This document shows positions 15,983 to 23,834 of a stretch of 27,246 nucleotides of DNA, one piece after another (position 1 is the stretch's first letter; the number at the start of each line of letters is the position of its first letter). Both the position numbers and the translations under genes were made by a program. The DNA is taken from assembly GCA_014238595.1 (NCBI GenBank), contig JABAAV010000010.1:1-27246 (forward strand), read 5' to 3'. The DNA is from Myxococcales bacterium (GTDB lineage: Bacteria > Myxococcota_A > Polyangia > Haliangiales > J016). The notes under the pieces are model-generated. The model was not told where the DNA came from and did not search any database. It saw only the letters and a program-made list of their open reading frames with translations.

Positions 15983-16867
15983 GTGACAATATTCAAAAAA
16001 CACATTGGTCTTGATGGTAGAGTTTTTAAAAATATATTTTTATTCATCATTGGAAGTTTTGTTGTCGCATGTGGTTCTACATTATATGAAATTAATGCTG
16101 CAAAAACAGCTAGATACAAAACAGATTTTAGTACAGTTTTTAATACAGCACTGCAAACAGTGCATGAATTCTATCCGCATTATGTAGAAAATCCTACAAA
16201 AGGAACCATTATTACGGCATGGCATCCTGTTAATGTTACTGAAGGTCACGCTAGTAATGGGGCTACAAATCAGTCCAGTTTTGGAAATTCATCAGGGCAA
16301 TCATTGTTATATACAAATATTTATAAACATTATTTTATTCGAATTAGTGTTCATGTATTGGGTGGATCACCGTGGTATGTGACCGTCAACGGAGAAGCGT
16401 CATTGTTTGAAGCAGGTAGTATTCCTGTACCGCTTAAAGGTGAAAACAAACCACATTGGCTTGAAGGGCGTGTTGAAAAGCTCCAACTAGAAATATACAA
16501 TAAACTTAAGCAACATGCTCCAAATGTTTCGAATAAACCCAAAACAAAGCAAGAAATCCCTTCTGAAGCCATGATCGTGATTGATGCTATTGATCAAGCG
16601 TTAACACAAGGAAGCATTGGGTTGATTGAAAAATACTTATCTGATTCGATTGTATTGAATCAAAATAATACGACTACACCGACAGAGGTCGTTTTAATGA
16701 TGCAAGTCGATGATCTGTTACGGTATAAGTTTCATGGTGTTTTAAAAAATCAATGTGTGTCCAACAGAAATGAAACAAAAATCATATGCATTGACAAGAA
16801 AAATCAAATCGAATTCGATTTGATCAATAATCAATGGATTCTTGTTAAGATTGTTCTTCAACATTGA
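15983..16867 (+). CDS. Lipoprotein of unknown function
   Basis: 294 residues from GTG 15983, the start that gives a sensible signal peptide; a TTG at 15920 and an ATG at 15941 lie inside nth and give an unlikely leader. The hydrophobic stretch ends at the lipobox FVVAC, with Cys30 as anchor. The middle region (about 40-190) is a mixed strand/helix domain (GTIITAWHPVNVTEG, RISVHVLGGSPWYVTVNGEAS) of the kind seen in outer-membrane-associated lipoproteins. The last 90 residues (MIVIDAIDQALTQG onward) look like a separate small domain. I do not recognise the family. It is monocistronic, and its stop abuts the decayed duplicate of the FAD oxidase 3' end. Confidence 0.65.
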   Translation: MTIFKKHIGLDGRVFKNIFLFIIGSFVVACGSTLYEINAAKTARYKTDFSTVFNTALQTVHEFYPHYVENPTKGTIITAWHPVNVTEGHASNGATNQSSFGNSSGQSLLYTNIYKHYFIRISVHVLGGSPWYVTVNGEASLFEAGSIPVPLKGENKPHWLEGRVEKLQLEIYNKLKQHAPNVSNKPKTKQEIPSEAMIVIDAIDQALTQGSIGLIEKYLSDSIVLNQNNTTTPTEVVLMMQVDDLLRYKFHGVLKNQCVSNRNETKIICIDKKNQIEFDLINNQWILVKIVLQH

Positions 16868-16960
16868 AAAACATTCAAGATAACGACTTGAGGCAACCGG
16901 ATAAGTCTTGTCGACTATCATCCAGTGGAATGTTTTAAAGTTTTAAAAGATTGTTAAAAT
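16866..16960 (-). pseudogene. Decayed duplicate of the 3' end of the FAD oxidase gene
   Basis: The stretch aligns to 16971-17064 at an offset of 105 bp, falling to 104 bp near the end because of one small deletion. Shared blocks include ATTCA, CAACGAC/TAACGAC, AAGTCTT and the exact 15-mer TTTAAAAGATTGTTA. Read on the - strand it still gives a DD-S/N pattern and a stop at the same place as the intact gene. It is a tandem remnant of about 95 bp, not a working gene. Confidence 0.7.
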
Positions 16961-16975
16961 TTAAAACACTGAAAA

Positions 16976-18382
16976 TTATTCAGGACAACGACGTGAAGCA
17001 ATAGGAAAAGTCTTCCCATTGTCATCGGGGAATATTTTTCCAGGGTTTAAAAGATTGTTAGGATCCCACATGTGTTTCCATTTTTTTTGCCACGCAATGA
17101 CTTGTGGTGTTTGTTCTAGCGGCATGTATTGTTTTTTACTCAATCCGATACCATGCTCTCCGCTTAATGTCCCTTTTAATGCAATGGTATGTTCAAACAG
17201 GGCATGGACAAAAGGTTCAATATGTTTTGTTGCTTCTTCAGAATCAGCGAGAATATTAACATGAAGGTTGCCATCTCCAGCATGACCAAATGTTGCGATC
17301 GATAAATCTGACGGTGTTGGTATAGAGTCAATACGTTTGAATAATTCTCCAATAGATCCACGGGGCACACAAATATCTTCGGATATCTTATATTGATGAG
17401 CATTACGTAATGATTTTGAACAGGCACGTCGAATAGACCACAATCTTCGCCGGTCACGTTCATCACGTGCAACGATGACATCGATAGCATTGTTCTTTTC
17501 TAACAACTCTCCGATATGAATGGTAATTGTTTCTAAGGTATTTGGTTCACCATCTAGTTCTATTAATACAGCCCAGTGTGAAGACAAATCGATGTCCGAT
17601 GAAGTCATGTGCATGAGGGTGTTTCGATCCATGAGTTCAATTGCTCGGGGATGAAATCCTTGATGTAATAATTGATCGATAGCATTGCTACAAGAAGTTT
17701 CGTTTTGAAATAATGCCAAGAGCAATGCAGTTGATTGTGGCAATGGTAATAGTTTTATAGTTGCTTCTGTAACAACACCAAATGTTCCTTCACTGCCAAC
17801 AAAACCTGCTGTCAAGTCATAACCAGTAACGCCTTTTGTGGTTTGTTTTCCACATCGCAACAATTCTCCGCCCATAAGACCCATATGTAATCCCAAAACA
17901 TATTCACGTGTGACGCCATATTTAAATGCTCTAGGTCCCCCAGCATTAGACGCGATATTACCACCAATAGAACAAGTTTTCAGAGAAGCCGGATCGGGAG
18001 GGTAAAAAAGTCCTTGTTCTTCTACAGCATCTTGGATCGTGGAGACAATTGTCCCTGGTTGTACAATAGCAATTGAATTTTTAGTGTCTATGTCAATGAT
18101 TTTATTCATTCGCTCCGTAGACAAAACAATACCCCCATATACGGGTAGGCATCCACCTGTCATGCCTGTGCCAGCTCCTCGAGGCGTGACAGGGATGTTA
18201 TGTTCTTGTGCTAATCGTAAGACGATAGAAACTTGTTCCGCTGATTCACATAATGCAACACAGTCGGGATGAAAATCACCAAGTCCACTTTCATCTCGAC
18301 TGTATGGTGCTAGATATGGATGATCTTTTGTTAAAACTTGATTTTTACCAAGTTCGTCACAAAGTAGACTGGCAACATTCAT
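16976..18382 (-). CDS. glcD: GlcD-type FAD-linked oxidase (glycolate/D-lactate dehydrogenase family)
   Basis: 468 residues. The N-terminal PCMH-type FAD domain has PRGAGTGMTGG and GGNIASNAGGPRAFKYG with SEGTFGV. The C-terminal domain has the family signatures GHAGDGNLHVN and SGEHGIG and the closing DPNNLLNPGKI. Enzymes of this family oxidise D-2-hydroxy acids such as glycolate or D-lactate and pass electrons to quinone or cytochrome. The sequence does not decide the substrate, and no glcE/glcF partner is beside it. The gene is 21 bp after the A-type carrier gene, so nuoB, that carrier and glcD probably form one - strand operon. Its 3' end has been duplicated just beyond the stop. Confidence 0.9.
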   Translation of the reverse strand: MNVASLLCDELGKNQVLTKDHPYLAPYSRDESGLGDFHPDCVALCESAEQVSIVLRLAQEHNIPVTPRGAGTGMTGGCLPVYGGIVLSTERMNKIIDIDTKNSIAIVQPGTIVSTIQDAVEEQGLFYPPDPASLKTCSIGGNIASNAGGPRAFKYGVTREYVLGLHMGLMGGELLRCGKQTTKGVTGYDLTAGFVGSEGTFGVVTEATIKLLPLPQSTALLLALFQNETSCSNAIDQLLHQGFHPRAIELMDRNTLMHMTSSDIDLSSHWAVLIELDGEPNTLETITIHIGELLEKNNAIDVIVARDERDRRRLWSIRRACSKSLRNAHQYKISEDICVPRGSIGELFKRIDSIPTPSDLSIATFGHAGDGNLHVNILADSEEATKHIEPFVHALFEHTIALKGTLSGEHGIGLSKKQYMPLEQTPQVIAWQKKWKHMWDPNNLLNPGKIFPDDNGKTFPIASRRCPE

Positions 18383-18403
18383 CTGTTTTTTAAAAGAAGT
18401 GTT

Positions 18404-18784
18404 TTATACAGAAAATGAAGAACCACAACCACAAGTATTGGTAACGTTTGGATTATTGAATTTAAACCCTGCACCCATGAGTCCTTCGACATAATCAATT
18501 TCTGTACCATCAAGATACATCATGCTCATGTGATCAACAAGAAGGCTTATGCCATCTTGATTAAATGATGAATCGATAGAAGTTGATTCATCAAAATAAA
18601 GATCATATGAAAAACCACTGCAACCACCACCAACAACACGCAAACGAAGTCCCATTTTATTTTCAATAGATTCTTCTTTACGAATAGCGATTACTTTATG
18701 TGCGGCATCTTCAGTCAAATAGACTGAAGGTCCCATAGGTTCACTGTTTGTTTTGTTGTTTGTCGTTGATATTGTATCAGGCAT
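18404..18784 (-). CDS. erpA: A-type Fe-S cluster carrier (ErpA/IscA family)
   Basis: 126 residues, with a Ser/Thr/Asn-rich N-terminal tail; Met17 is an alternative start. The three cluster-binding cysteines are Cys55 (GGGCSGF), Cys118 and Cys120 (TCGCG). Such proteins accept clusters from IscU and deliver them to apo-targets. The neighbour nuoB encodes a 4Fe-4S subunit of complex I, so this copy may serve it; that is inference. It is clearly different from the second A-type protein in the ISC operon at 23488-23814, and the window therefore has two. ErpA or another A-type subgroup cannot be settled without a tree. Confidence 0.9.
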   Translation of the reverse strand: MPDTISTTNNKTNSEPMGPSVYLTEDAAHKVIAIRKEESIENKMGLRLRVVGGGCSGFSYDLYFDESTSIDSSFNQDGISLLVDHMSMMYLDGTEIDYVEGLMGAGFKFNNPNVTNTCGCGSSFSV

Positions 18785-18790
18785 AATTGT

Positions 18791-19324
18791 TTAACTCACA
18801 GCTTCCTGTGAACTCCTTGTTTTTGAAATGGTTTGACGCCCTTTAGTCCATTGACGTGATAACCAACCTCGTTCATCACCCATTTTTTTTTGTATTGTAA
18901 GAAGACCTTCAATTAATGCTTCTGGTCTTGGAGGACATCCTGGAACATAAACATCTACAGGAATGACTTGATCGATACCTTTGAGTACAGAATAACCTTG
19001 CTGAAACAAGCCGCCACAATTCGAACAAGAACCCATTGAAATAACATATTTGGGTTCTGCCATTTGATCATAGAGCATTTTAATACGCGTTGCCATTTTG
19101 TAAGTCACTGTTCCTGCAACAATGATAAGATCAGCATGTCTGGGTGATGCACGAGGAGCAGAACCAAAACGTTCTAGGTCGCTTCTTGGCCCTCCAGTTT
19201 GCATTAATTCAATCGCACAACATGCTGTACCAAATAGAAGATACCATGTAGAGTTTTTACGTCCCCAATTAATAATATCTTCTACTTTGGTTATTAACAC
19301 GCCAGAGTTTTCCATAGGACACAT
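18791..19324 (-). CDS. nuoB: NuoB, complex I subunit carrying cluster N2
   Basis: 177 residues. It has the tandem Cys35-Cys36 (TACCAIE), Cys100 (GSCSNCGG) and Cys130 (VPGCPPRPE), the four ligands of cluster N2, which passes electrons to quinone. The ligands and family spacing are intact. The C-terminus extends about 20-30 residues past the usual conserved core (RGWLSRQWTKG...). It opens a - strand operon and no nuoA, nuoC or nuoD lies next to it here, unlike most complex I loci; those genes could lie elsewhere. The divergent RNase Y-like gene is about 125 bp away. Confidence 0.93.
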   Translation of the reverse strand: MCPMENSGVLITKVEDIINWGRKNSTWYLLFGTACCAIELMQTGGPRSDLERFGSAPRASPRHADLIIVAGTVTYKMATRIKMLYDQMAEPKYVISMGSCSNCGGLFQQGYSVLKGIDQVIPVDVYVPGCPPRPEALIEGLLTIQKKMGDERGWLSRQWTKGRQTISKTRSSQEAVS

Positions 19325-19449
19325 TATACACGATATATGAATGGAATGTCATTCTAAACAATGATATCTTTGCATATCAATAATATCTTGACCGATTGAT
19401 AGGTTGTGTAGCACTGTTGATTGGTCATTTAAGGACTACATTAAAAACA

Positions 19450-21015
19450 ATGAATCTTCCATGGAATAATATCATTCTCGCGATTGGATGGGGTGTGCCT
19501 TTCGGTGTCATCATAGGGTCTTTGTTTGTGCGATTGCATAATCGTCAAATTATATCAGATGCAAAGTCAGAATCCGCTATGTTGCTTGCCAACACGCGAT
19601 CTAACCTAGATGTATGGTTGTACGATGCTGAATGTAACCATCAGAACGATATGCTCGATCTTCGTCAAAAAACAATTGATGAAATTGAAGATTTGGACAA
19701 GTCATTAATCAAACGAGAAACGGAATTAGAAGTTGCTAATTATCGCCAAGAGAGTGTTGCTAAGGAATTGAACGAACATCGTGATGAAGTCAACAAAGAG
19801 TATCATAAATTACGTTCGCTTCAGAGACGCAAAAAACACTACAAACATGAGATCAATAAAACGATCAAAGACATGCAAGAGCAGCTTTCAATTCAAGCCA
19901 ATATTTCATTGGAATCATGTTATGAACAATTGATGTGTGATGAAATTGATAGGGCTACGGCAATCGCTAAGCAGAAAATTTCAAACACTGATGATGCTGT
20001 TTTTGAGGATGATGCAGCTAAAATAATGCATAGTGTCGTTGGTAGATATTCAGGGCATTTTTTGACAGAAAATGCCACATCGCATATTCCTCTTACAGCA
20101 GAGATGGTCGAACTTTTTCAAGCCGATGATGGATTATTATTGAAGTCCATTGGTGAGGTCGCTAACATCAACATGTTGTTGATGCCTGAAACAACCAGTA
20201 TCCGTCTTGAAGGTCTGGATGGTGTTGGTCGAGAAGTTGCCCGCCGTTCTATCAAAAAGATAGAAAAATCTCGTCGTAGAAAAACAGTACCTTCTGCACC
20301 CGTTGCAACTTGGGTTGGTGCAATTCGCAAACAATTAGATATAGAAATTATATCGCTAGGGAAAAAGGCATTTTCTGTTTTAGAGATCCCTAAACCGCAT
20401 GAAGATATTGTGGTTTTAGTTGGTCAATTAAATTACCGAACTAGCTACACGCAAAATCAATGGCTTCACGCAGTAGAAGCTGCTTTTTTGGGTGGTATGA
20501 TGGCGTCAGAAATGGGACTTGATGTAAAGCTCGCTCGGCGTGCTACTTTGATGCATGACATAGGCAAAGCATTGACACATGAAATAGAAGGATCTCATGC
20601 GGTGATTGGTGCTGATATTGCAAGGAAATTAGGAGAATTGGAAATTGTGTCGAATGCCATTGGTGCACATCATGGTGATGAGCCTGCCAATTCTGTTTAT
20701 GCTCATCTGGTTGCAGCATCTGATGCTATGTCAGGTGCAAGACCTGGTGCACGACGTGAAATGAGTATTGATTATGGAAAACGGATCGAAGATTTAGAGA
20801 AAATCACACGAAAACGCAAACATATAAATAATTGTTATGTCATTCAAGGAGGACGAGAATTGATTGTTGAGGTGAAATCTAAGTTTTACACAGACAAAGA
20901 TATGATTGATTTATCTTCAGACATAGCCGAAAATATCGAACAAGATCTAGTCTATCCTGGACAAATTAAAGTCACTGCAATTCGACGTTATGAAGAAGTG
21001 ACTACGGCAAATTGA
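19450..21015 (+). CDS. rny: RNase Y-like HD-domain protein with degenerate KH domain
   Basis: 521 residues from ATG 19450; a TTG at 19396 would add 18. The architecture is that of RNase Y: an N-terminal membrane helix (about residues 8-25), a long charged coiled coil (to about 165), a KH-like region (about 212-275) and an HD domain (about 340-440; NYRTSYTQN, LMHDIGKA with His369-Asp370, AHHGD, AASDAMSGARPGARREM), then the conserved EQDLVYPGQIKVT tail. The HD residues are intact. The KH GxxG loop, normally GREG, reads QADD. RNase Y is a membrane-bound endonuclease that starts mRNA decay; this version may bind RNA differently. It may be the main enzyme or a paralogue. Confidence 0.85.
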   Translation: MNLPWNNIILAIGWGVPFGVIIGSLFVRLHNRQIISDAKSESAMLLANTRSNLDVWLYDAECNHQNDMLDLRQKTIDEIEDLDKSLIKRETELEVANYRQESVAKELNEHRDEVNKEYHKLRSLQRRKKHYKHEINKTIKDMQEQLSIQANISLESCYEQLMCDEIDRATAIAKQKISNTDDAVFEDDAAKIMHSVVGRYSGHFLTENATSHIPLTAEMVELFQADDGLLLKSIGEVANINMLLMPETTSIRLEGLDGVGREVARRSIKKIEKSRRRKTVPSAPVATWVGAIRKQLDIEIISLGKKAFSVLEIPKPHEDIVVLVGQLNYRTSYTQNQWLHAVEAAFLGGMMASEMGLDVKLARRATLMHDIGKALTHEIEGSHAVIGADIARKLGELEIVSNAIGAHHGDEPANSVYAHLVAASDAMSGARPGARREMSIDYGKRIEDLEKITRKRKHINNCYVIQGGRELIVEVKSKFYTDKDMIDLSSDIAENIEQDLVYPGQIKVTAIRRYEEVTTAN

Positions 21016-21109
21016 TTGCTCAGTGAGTGAAAACAACTCTGTTTGTCTGTTTGAACTTATGATCGAGTCAAAAAAACATCGATCCCTGATTGAATATCAT
21101 GGGTGGTGC

Positions 21110-21131
21110 ACGCCTTTTCATTAAAAGGTGT
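21110..21131. terminator. Possible hairpin after the RNase Y-like gene
   Basis: ACGCCTTTT and AAAAGGTGT form a 9-bp stem (one G-U pair) around CATT. No T-run follows on the + strand, so termination would be weak; it could instead be an RNA processing or regulatory structure in the leader of the ISC transcript. It is in the 237-bp gap between the two genes. Confidence 0.35.
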
Positions 21132-21143
21132 TGTATTAAGATC

Positions 21144-21173
21144 TTGTTGCTCTGTTATCTTTTTAGATATACT
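21144..21173 (+). promoter_or_regulatory. Possible sigma-70 promoter of the ISC operon
   Basis: TTGTTG (21144-21149) and TATACT (21168-21173) with an 18-bp spacer, about 80 bp before the regulator ATG. A second pair, TTGACA (21197-21202) and TATATC (21218-21223), has a poor 15-bp spacer. MerR-type activators often act on promoters with long spacers; I do not see a clear dyad centred in this one. Confidence 0.4.
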
Positions 21174-21252
21174 CTTACGTATGGGATCGATTTAGATTGA
21201 CATCACCATACAGTCATTATATCAGGAACTTTCTCTTAAGGTGCTATTTGCC

Positions 21253-21810
21253 ATGAATACGCAGAAGAAACAAAAAACATTGCTTAAAATCGGTGAACTT
21301 GCTGTTCTGGTCGATCGTTCAGTGCGTGCCATTCGATTGTACTCTGAATTGGGTTTAGTACTGCCTCAAGGACGTTCAGAAGGTGGATTTCGTCTTTATA
21401 GCAGAGATGCTGTTGATAAAATACGTTGGATTCAGCGGATGCAGGTGATCGGCTTTTCGTTGCCTGAAATCCAAGCTTTTGCACAAGCATTTGGTTCATT
21501 TAAAACAGGACGCGAAGCAGCAACGCATGTTCATGAAATATTTGAATCCAAGCGCAGAGAAATTGAAGCGAATATTGCACAGCTTAATGCTGTTAAGGAT
21601 GAGTTAGATGAGGCTGTATGTTATTTAGAGAGTTGTCATTCTTGTGCAACGATGTATATGCCTACTGAATGTCAATCTTGTGATCATCAAGGGCATGATC
21701 CAGAAAATACACCTTTATTATTCTCTGGTCTCTATACAACGCCCATTGTGAACAAGGCATTTATGAACATGTCAAAATCGTTGCAAAATAAAGAGAGAAC
21801 ACAATCATGA
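21253..21810 (+). CDS. MerR-family regulator with cysteine cluster, first gene of the ISC operon
   Basis: 185 residues from ATG 21253, with TTAAGGTG as ribosome site; a GTG at 21241 is less likely. The winged-helix DNA-binding domain is at about 10-78 (LKIGELAVLVDRSVRAIRLYSELGLV, EGGFRLYS), followed by a dimer helix (about 85-125) and a cluster Cys123, 128, 131, 140 and 143, which gives C-X4-C-X2-C-X8-C-X2-C, with His129, His145 and His148 near. This differs from the SoxR spacing (C-X2-C-X-C-X5-C). It probably senses iron, a metal or Fe-S status and controls the operon, taking the place of IscR; the ligand is inferred. Its stop overlaps the iscS ATG (ATGA), so it is coupled to iscS. Confidence 0.85.
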   Translation: MNTQKKQKTLLKIGELAVLVDRSVRAIRLYSELGLVLPQGRSEGGFRLYSRDAVDKIRWIQRMQVIGFSLPEIQAFAQAFGSFKTGREAATHVHEIFESKRREIEANIAQLNAVKDELDEAVCYLESCHSCATMYMPTECQSCDHQGHDPENTPLLFSGLYTTPIVNKAFMNMSKSLQNKERTQS

Positions 21811-23033
21811 CCGTGAATATACCTGTTTTTATGGACAACCATTCAACGACACAAGCAGATCCTCGTGTGGTCGATGCTATGATTCCGTATTTTACGGAAA
21901 AATTTGGCAATGCTGCGAGTCGTAATCATGCATTTGGTTGGGAAGCGGAAGCGGCTGTTGATCATGCACGTGAACAGATTGCCGATGTTATTGGTGGTTC
22001 AGGTCGAGAAATTGTATTTACTTCAGGTGCTACTGAATCTGATAATTTAGCCATTCGTGGTGCGGCAGAATTTTACAAACAACGCGGAAATCATATTATT
22101 ACAGTTCAAACAGAACACAAAGCTGTTTTAGATACCTGCAAAAAATTAGAACGTGAAGGCTATGACGTTACCTATCTAAACCCTGCGAAGGATGGGTTGG
22201 TGACCCCTGAAGATGTTGTGGGTGCAATGACCGATCAAACCATCCTGGTAACGATTATGTTAGCGAACAATGAGATTGGTGTGGTTCAACCTATTGAGGC
22301 TATTGGTCATGCTATCAAAAAACGTAATCCTAAGGTCATTTTCCATAGTGACATTGTTCAAGCGGTAGGAAAAATCCCTGTTGATGTGGAGAAAATGCGT
22401 TTGGATATGGCCTCTTTATCAGCACATAAAATGTACGGACCAAAAGGTATTGGTGCATTATGGGTAAGACGTAGACCGAGGGTGCGAATTGCACCAATGA
22501 TTCATGGTGGTGGTCATGAACGAGGAATGCGATCAGGAACTTTAAATGTGCCTTTAATTGTGGGATTCGGTGTTGCTGCTATGCTTGCCAAAACTGATAT
22601 GAAGGAAGAAGCAGAACGTATGAAAGCATTACGTGATCGTTTATATGACAAAATCACATCAGAACTTGATGAAGTTTATGTTAATGGTTCAATGGAACAT
22701 CGTTTACCAGGAAGCTTAAACATATCGTTTGCCTTTGTTGAAGGCGAATCATTATTGATGGCCATGAAAGATATTGCGGTTTCTTCAGGATCGGCTTGTA
22801 CCTCAGCATCCTTAGAGCCTTCATATGTTCTTCGTGCATTAGGTATTGGTGAAGAATTGGCTCATACTTCCATTCGTTATGGAATAGGACGATTTAATAC
22901 CGTGGAAGAAATTGATTATACAGCAGATGTTACTGTTCGTTCAGTACGGTGGTTGCGTGAGTTATCTCCTTTGTGGGAAATGCACAAGGAAGGTGTTGAC
23001 CTTACGAAAATCGAATGGACAAATACACATTAA
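21807..23033 (+). CDS. iscS: IscS, cysteine desulfurase
   Basis: 408 residues. It is a PLP enzyme that takes sulfur from cysteine and hands it to IscU and other acceptors. The PLP lysine is Lys208 in SAHKMYGPKG, and the sulfur-carrying Cys331 lies in the flexible loop SSGSACTSAS. The N-terminal FMDNHSTTQ motif and the C-terminal SPLWEMHKEGVDLTKIEW segment match the group of long IscS proteins. It starts inside the stop of the MerR gene. The next gene, iscU, follows after 36 bp with its own AAAGGAG site, which allows more IscU than IscS. Confidence 0.98.
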   Translation: MTVNIPVFMDNHSTTQADPRVVDAMIPYFTEKFGNAASRNHAFGWEAEAAVDHAREQIADVIGGSGREIVFTSGATESDNLAIRGAAEFYKQRGNHIITVQTEHKAVLDTCKKLEREGYDVTYLNPAKDGLVTPEDVVGAMTDQTILVTIMLANNEIGVVQPIEAIGHAIKKRNPKVIFHSDIVQAVGKIPVDVEKMRLDMASLSAHKMYGPKGIGALWVRRRPRVRIAPMIHGGGHERGMRSGTLNVPLIVGFGVAAMLAKTDMKEEAERMKALRDRLYDKITSELDEVYVNGSMEHRLPGSLNISFAFVEGESLLMAMKDIAVSSGSACTSASLEPSYVLRALGIGEELAHTSIRYGIGRFNTVEEIDYTADVTVRSVRWLRELSPLWEMHKEGVDLTKIEWTNTH

Positions 23034-23069
23034 TTTGATTGTTTTAAAAACGTTATAAAGGAGATTACT

Positions 23070-23477
23070 ATGGCATACAGCAAAGAAGTTATTCAGCATT
23101 ATGAAAATCCACTCAATGTGGGAAGTATGAACAAGGAAGATCCAAAAGTTGGAACAGGACTTGTTGGTGCACCACAATGTGGTGATGTTATGAAATTACA
23201 GATTAAGATCAATGATGATGGCATCATTGAAGATGCTAAATTTAAAACATTTGGTTGTGGTTCAGCAATTGCATCTTCTTCGCTTGCAACTGAATGGGTC
23301 AAAGGGCGTTCTATTGACGAAGCGATGGCGATCACAAATACAGAAATTGTAGAAGGATTGAGCTTACCACCTGTTAAAATTCATTGTTCGGTACTTGCTG
23401 AAGATGCAATTAAAGCAGCGATTACAGATTACAAAGAAAAACAAAGCAAGCAACAAGACAATTCAGTCGCTCAATAG
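23070..23477 (+). CDS. iscU: IscU, Fe-S cluster scaffold
   Basis: 135 residues. The cluster ligands are Cys37 (with Asp39), Cys63 and Cys106, and the HscA-recognition motif LPPVK is at 99-103 just before IHCSV. IscU receives sulfur from IscS and iron, builds a 2Fe-2S cluster and passes it on with HscA/HscB help. The ribosome site AAAGGAG (23057-23063) is ideal and spaced 6 bp from the ATG, the best in this operon. The last dozen residues are a Gln/Lys-rich tail. Confidence 0.98.
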   Translation: MAYSKEVIQHYENPLNVGSMNKEDPKVGTGLVGAPQCGDVMKLQIKINDDGIIEDAKFKTFGCGSAIASSSLATEWVKGRSIDEAMAITNTEIVEGLSLPPVKIHCSVLAEDAIKAAITDYKEKQSKQQDNSVAQ

Positions 23478-23487
23478 TGGAGTCGTG

Positions 23488-23814
23488 ATGGTTTCTATAA
23501 CCGCTAATGCTGTCGAAGAAATTAAAAAGCAAGCCAAATCCAGGAAGGCAACAATATCCGCACTTCGCCTTGGAATTCGTGGAGGCGGTTGCACAGGGTT
23601 TTCTTACTTGTTCGAATGGGCAGAGGAAAAACCTCGTGATACGGACCATGTCTTTCATGAAGATGGTGTGAGTTTGTATGTGGATCCAAAGAGCTATGTG
23701 TATCTCAAAGACACTGAATTAGACTTTGTACGCAACATGATGGGACATGGCTTTAAATTTAACAATCCGAATGTTACAGGACAGTGTGGTTGTGGAGAAG
23801 CTGTTCAATTTTAA
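23488..23814 (+). CDS. iscA: IscA, A-type Fe-S carrier
   Basis: 108 residues from ATG 23488, preceded by GTGGAG. A frame that opens earlier (23395) lies inside iscU and is rejected. Cluster cysteines are Cys35 (GGGCTGF), Cys100 and Cys102 (QCGCG). The protein is the ISC-operon A-type carrier for cluster transfer to apo-proteins. Compared with the carrier at 18404-18784 it has no long N-terminal tail, and the region after Cys35 differs (SYLFEWAEE). It sits between iscU and hscB in the classical order. Confidence 0.95.
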   Translation: MVSITANAVEEIKKQAKSRKATISALRLGIRGGGCTGFSYLFEWAEEKPRDTDHVFHEDGVSLYVDPKSYVYLKDTELDFVRNMMGHGFKFNNPNVTGQCGCGEAVQF

Positions 23815-23834
23815 TGACAACATGAAAGAATAGC

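Noticed and set aside
16932..16967. GTTTTAAA/TTTAAAAC inverted repeat as a terminator
   Set aside because: The stem is made almost only of A-T pairs with a 20-base loop, so it would be unstable; it may be chance within the decayed duplicate.
23395..23487. Longer 5' end for iscA
   Set aside because: It lies inside iscU in another frame; ATG 23488 has a ribosome site and matches the family N-terminus.
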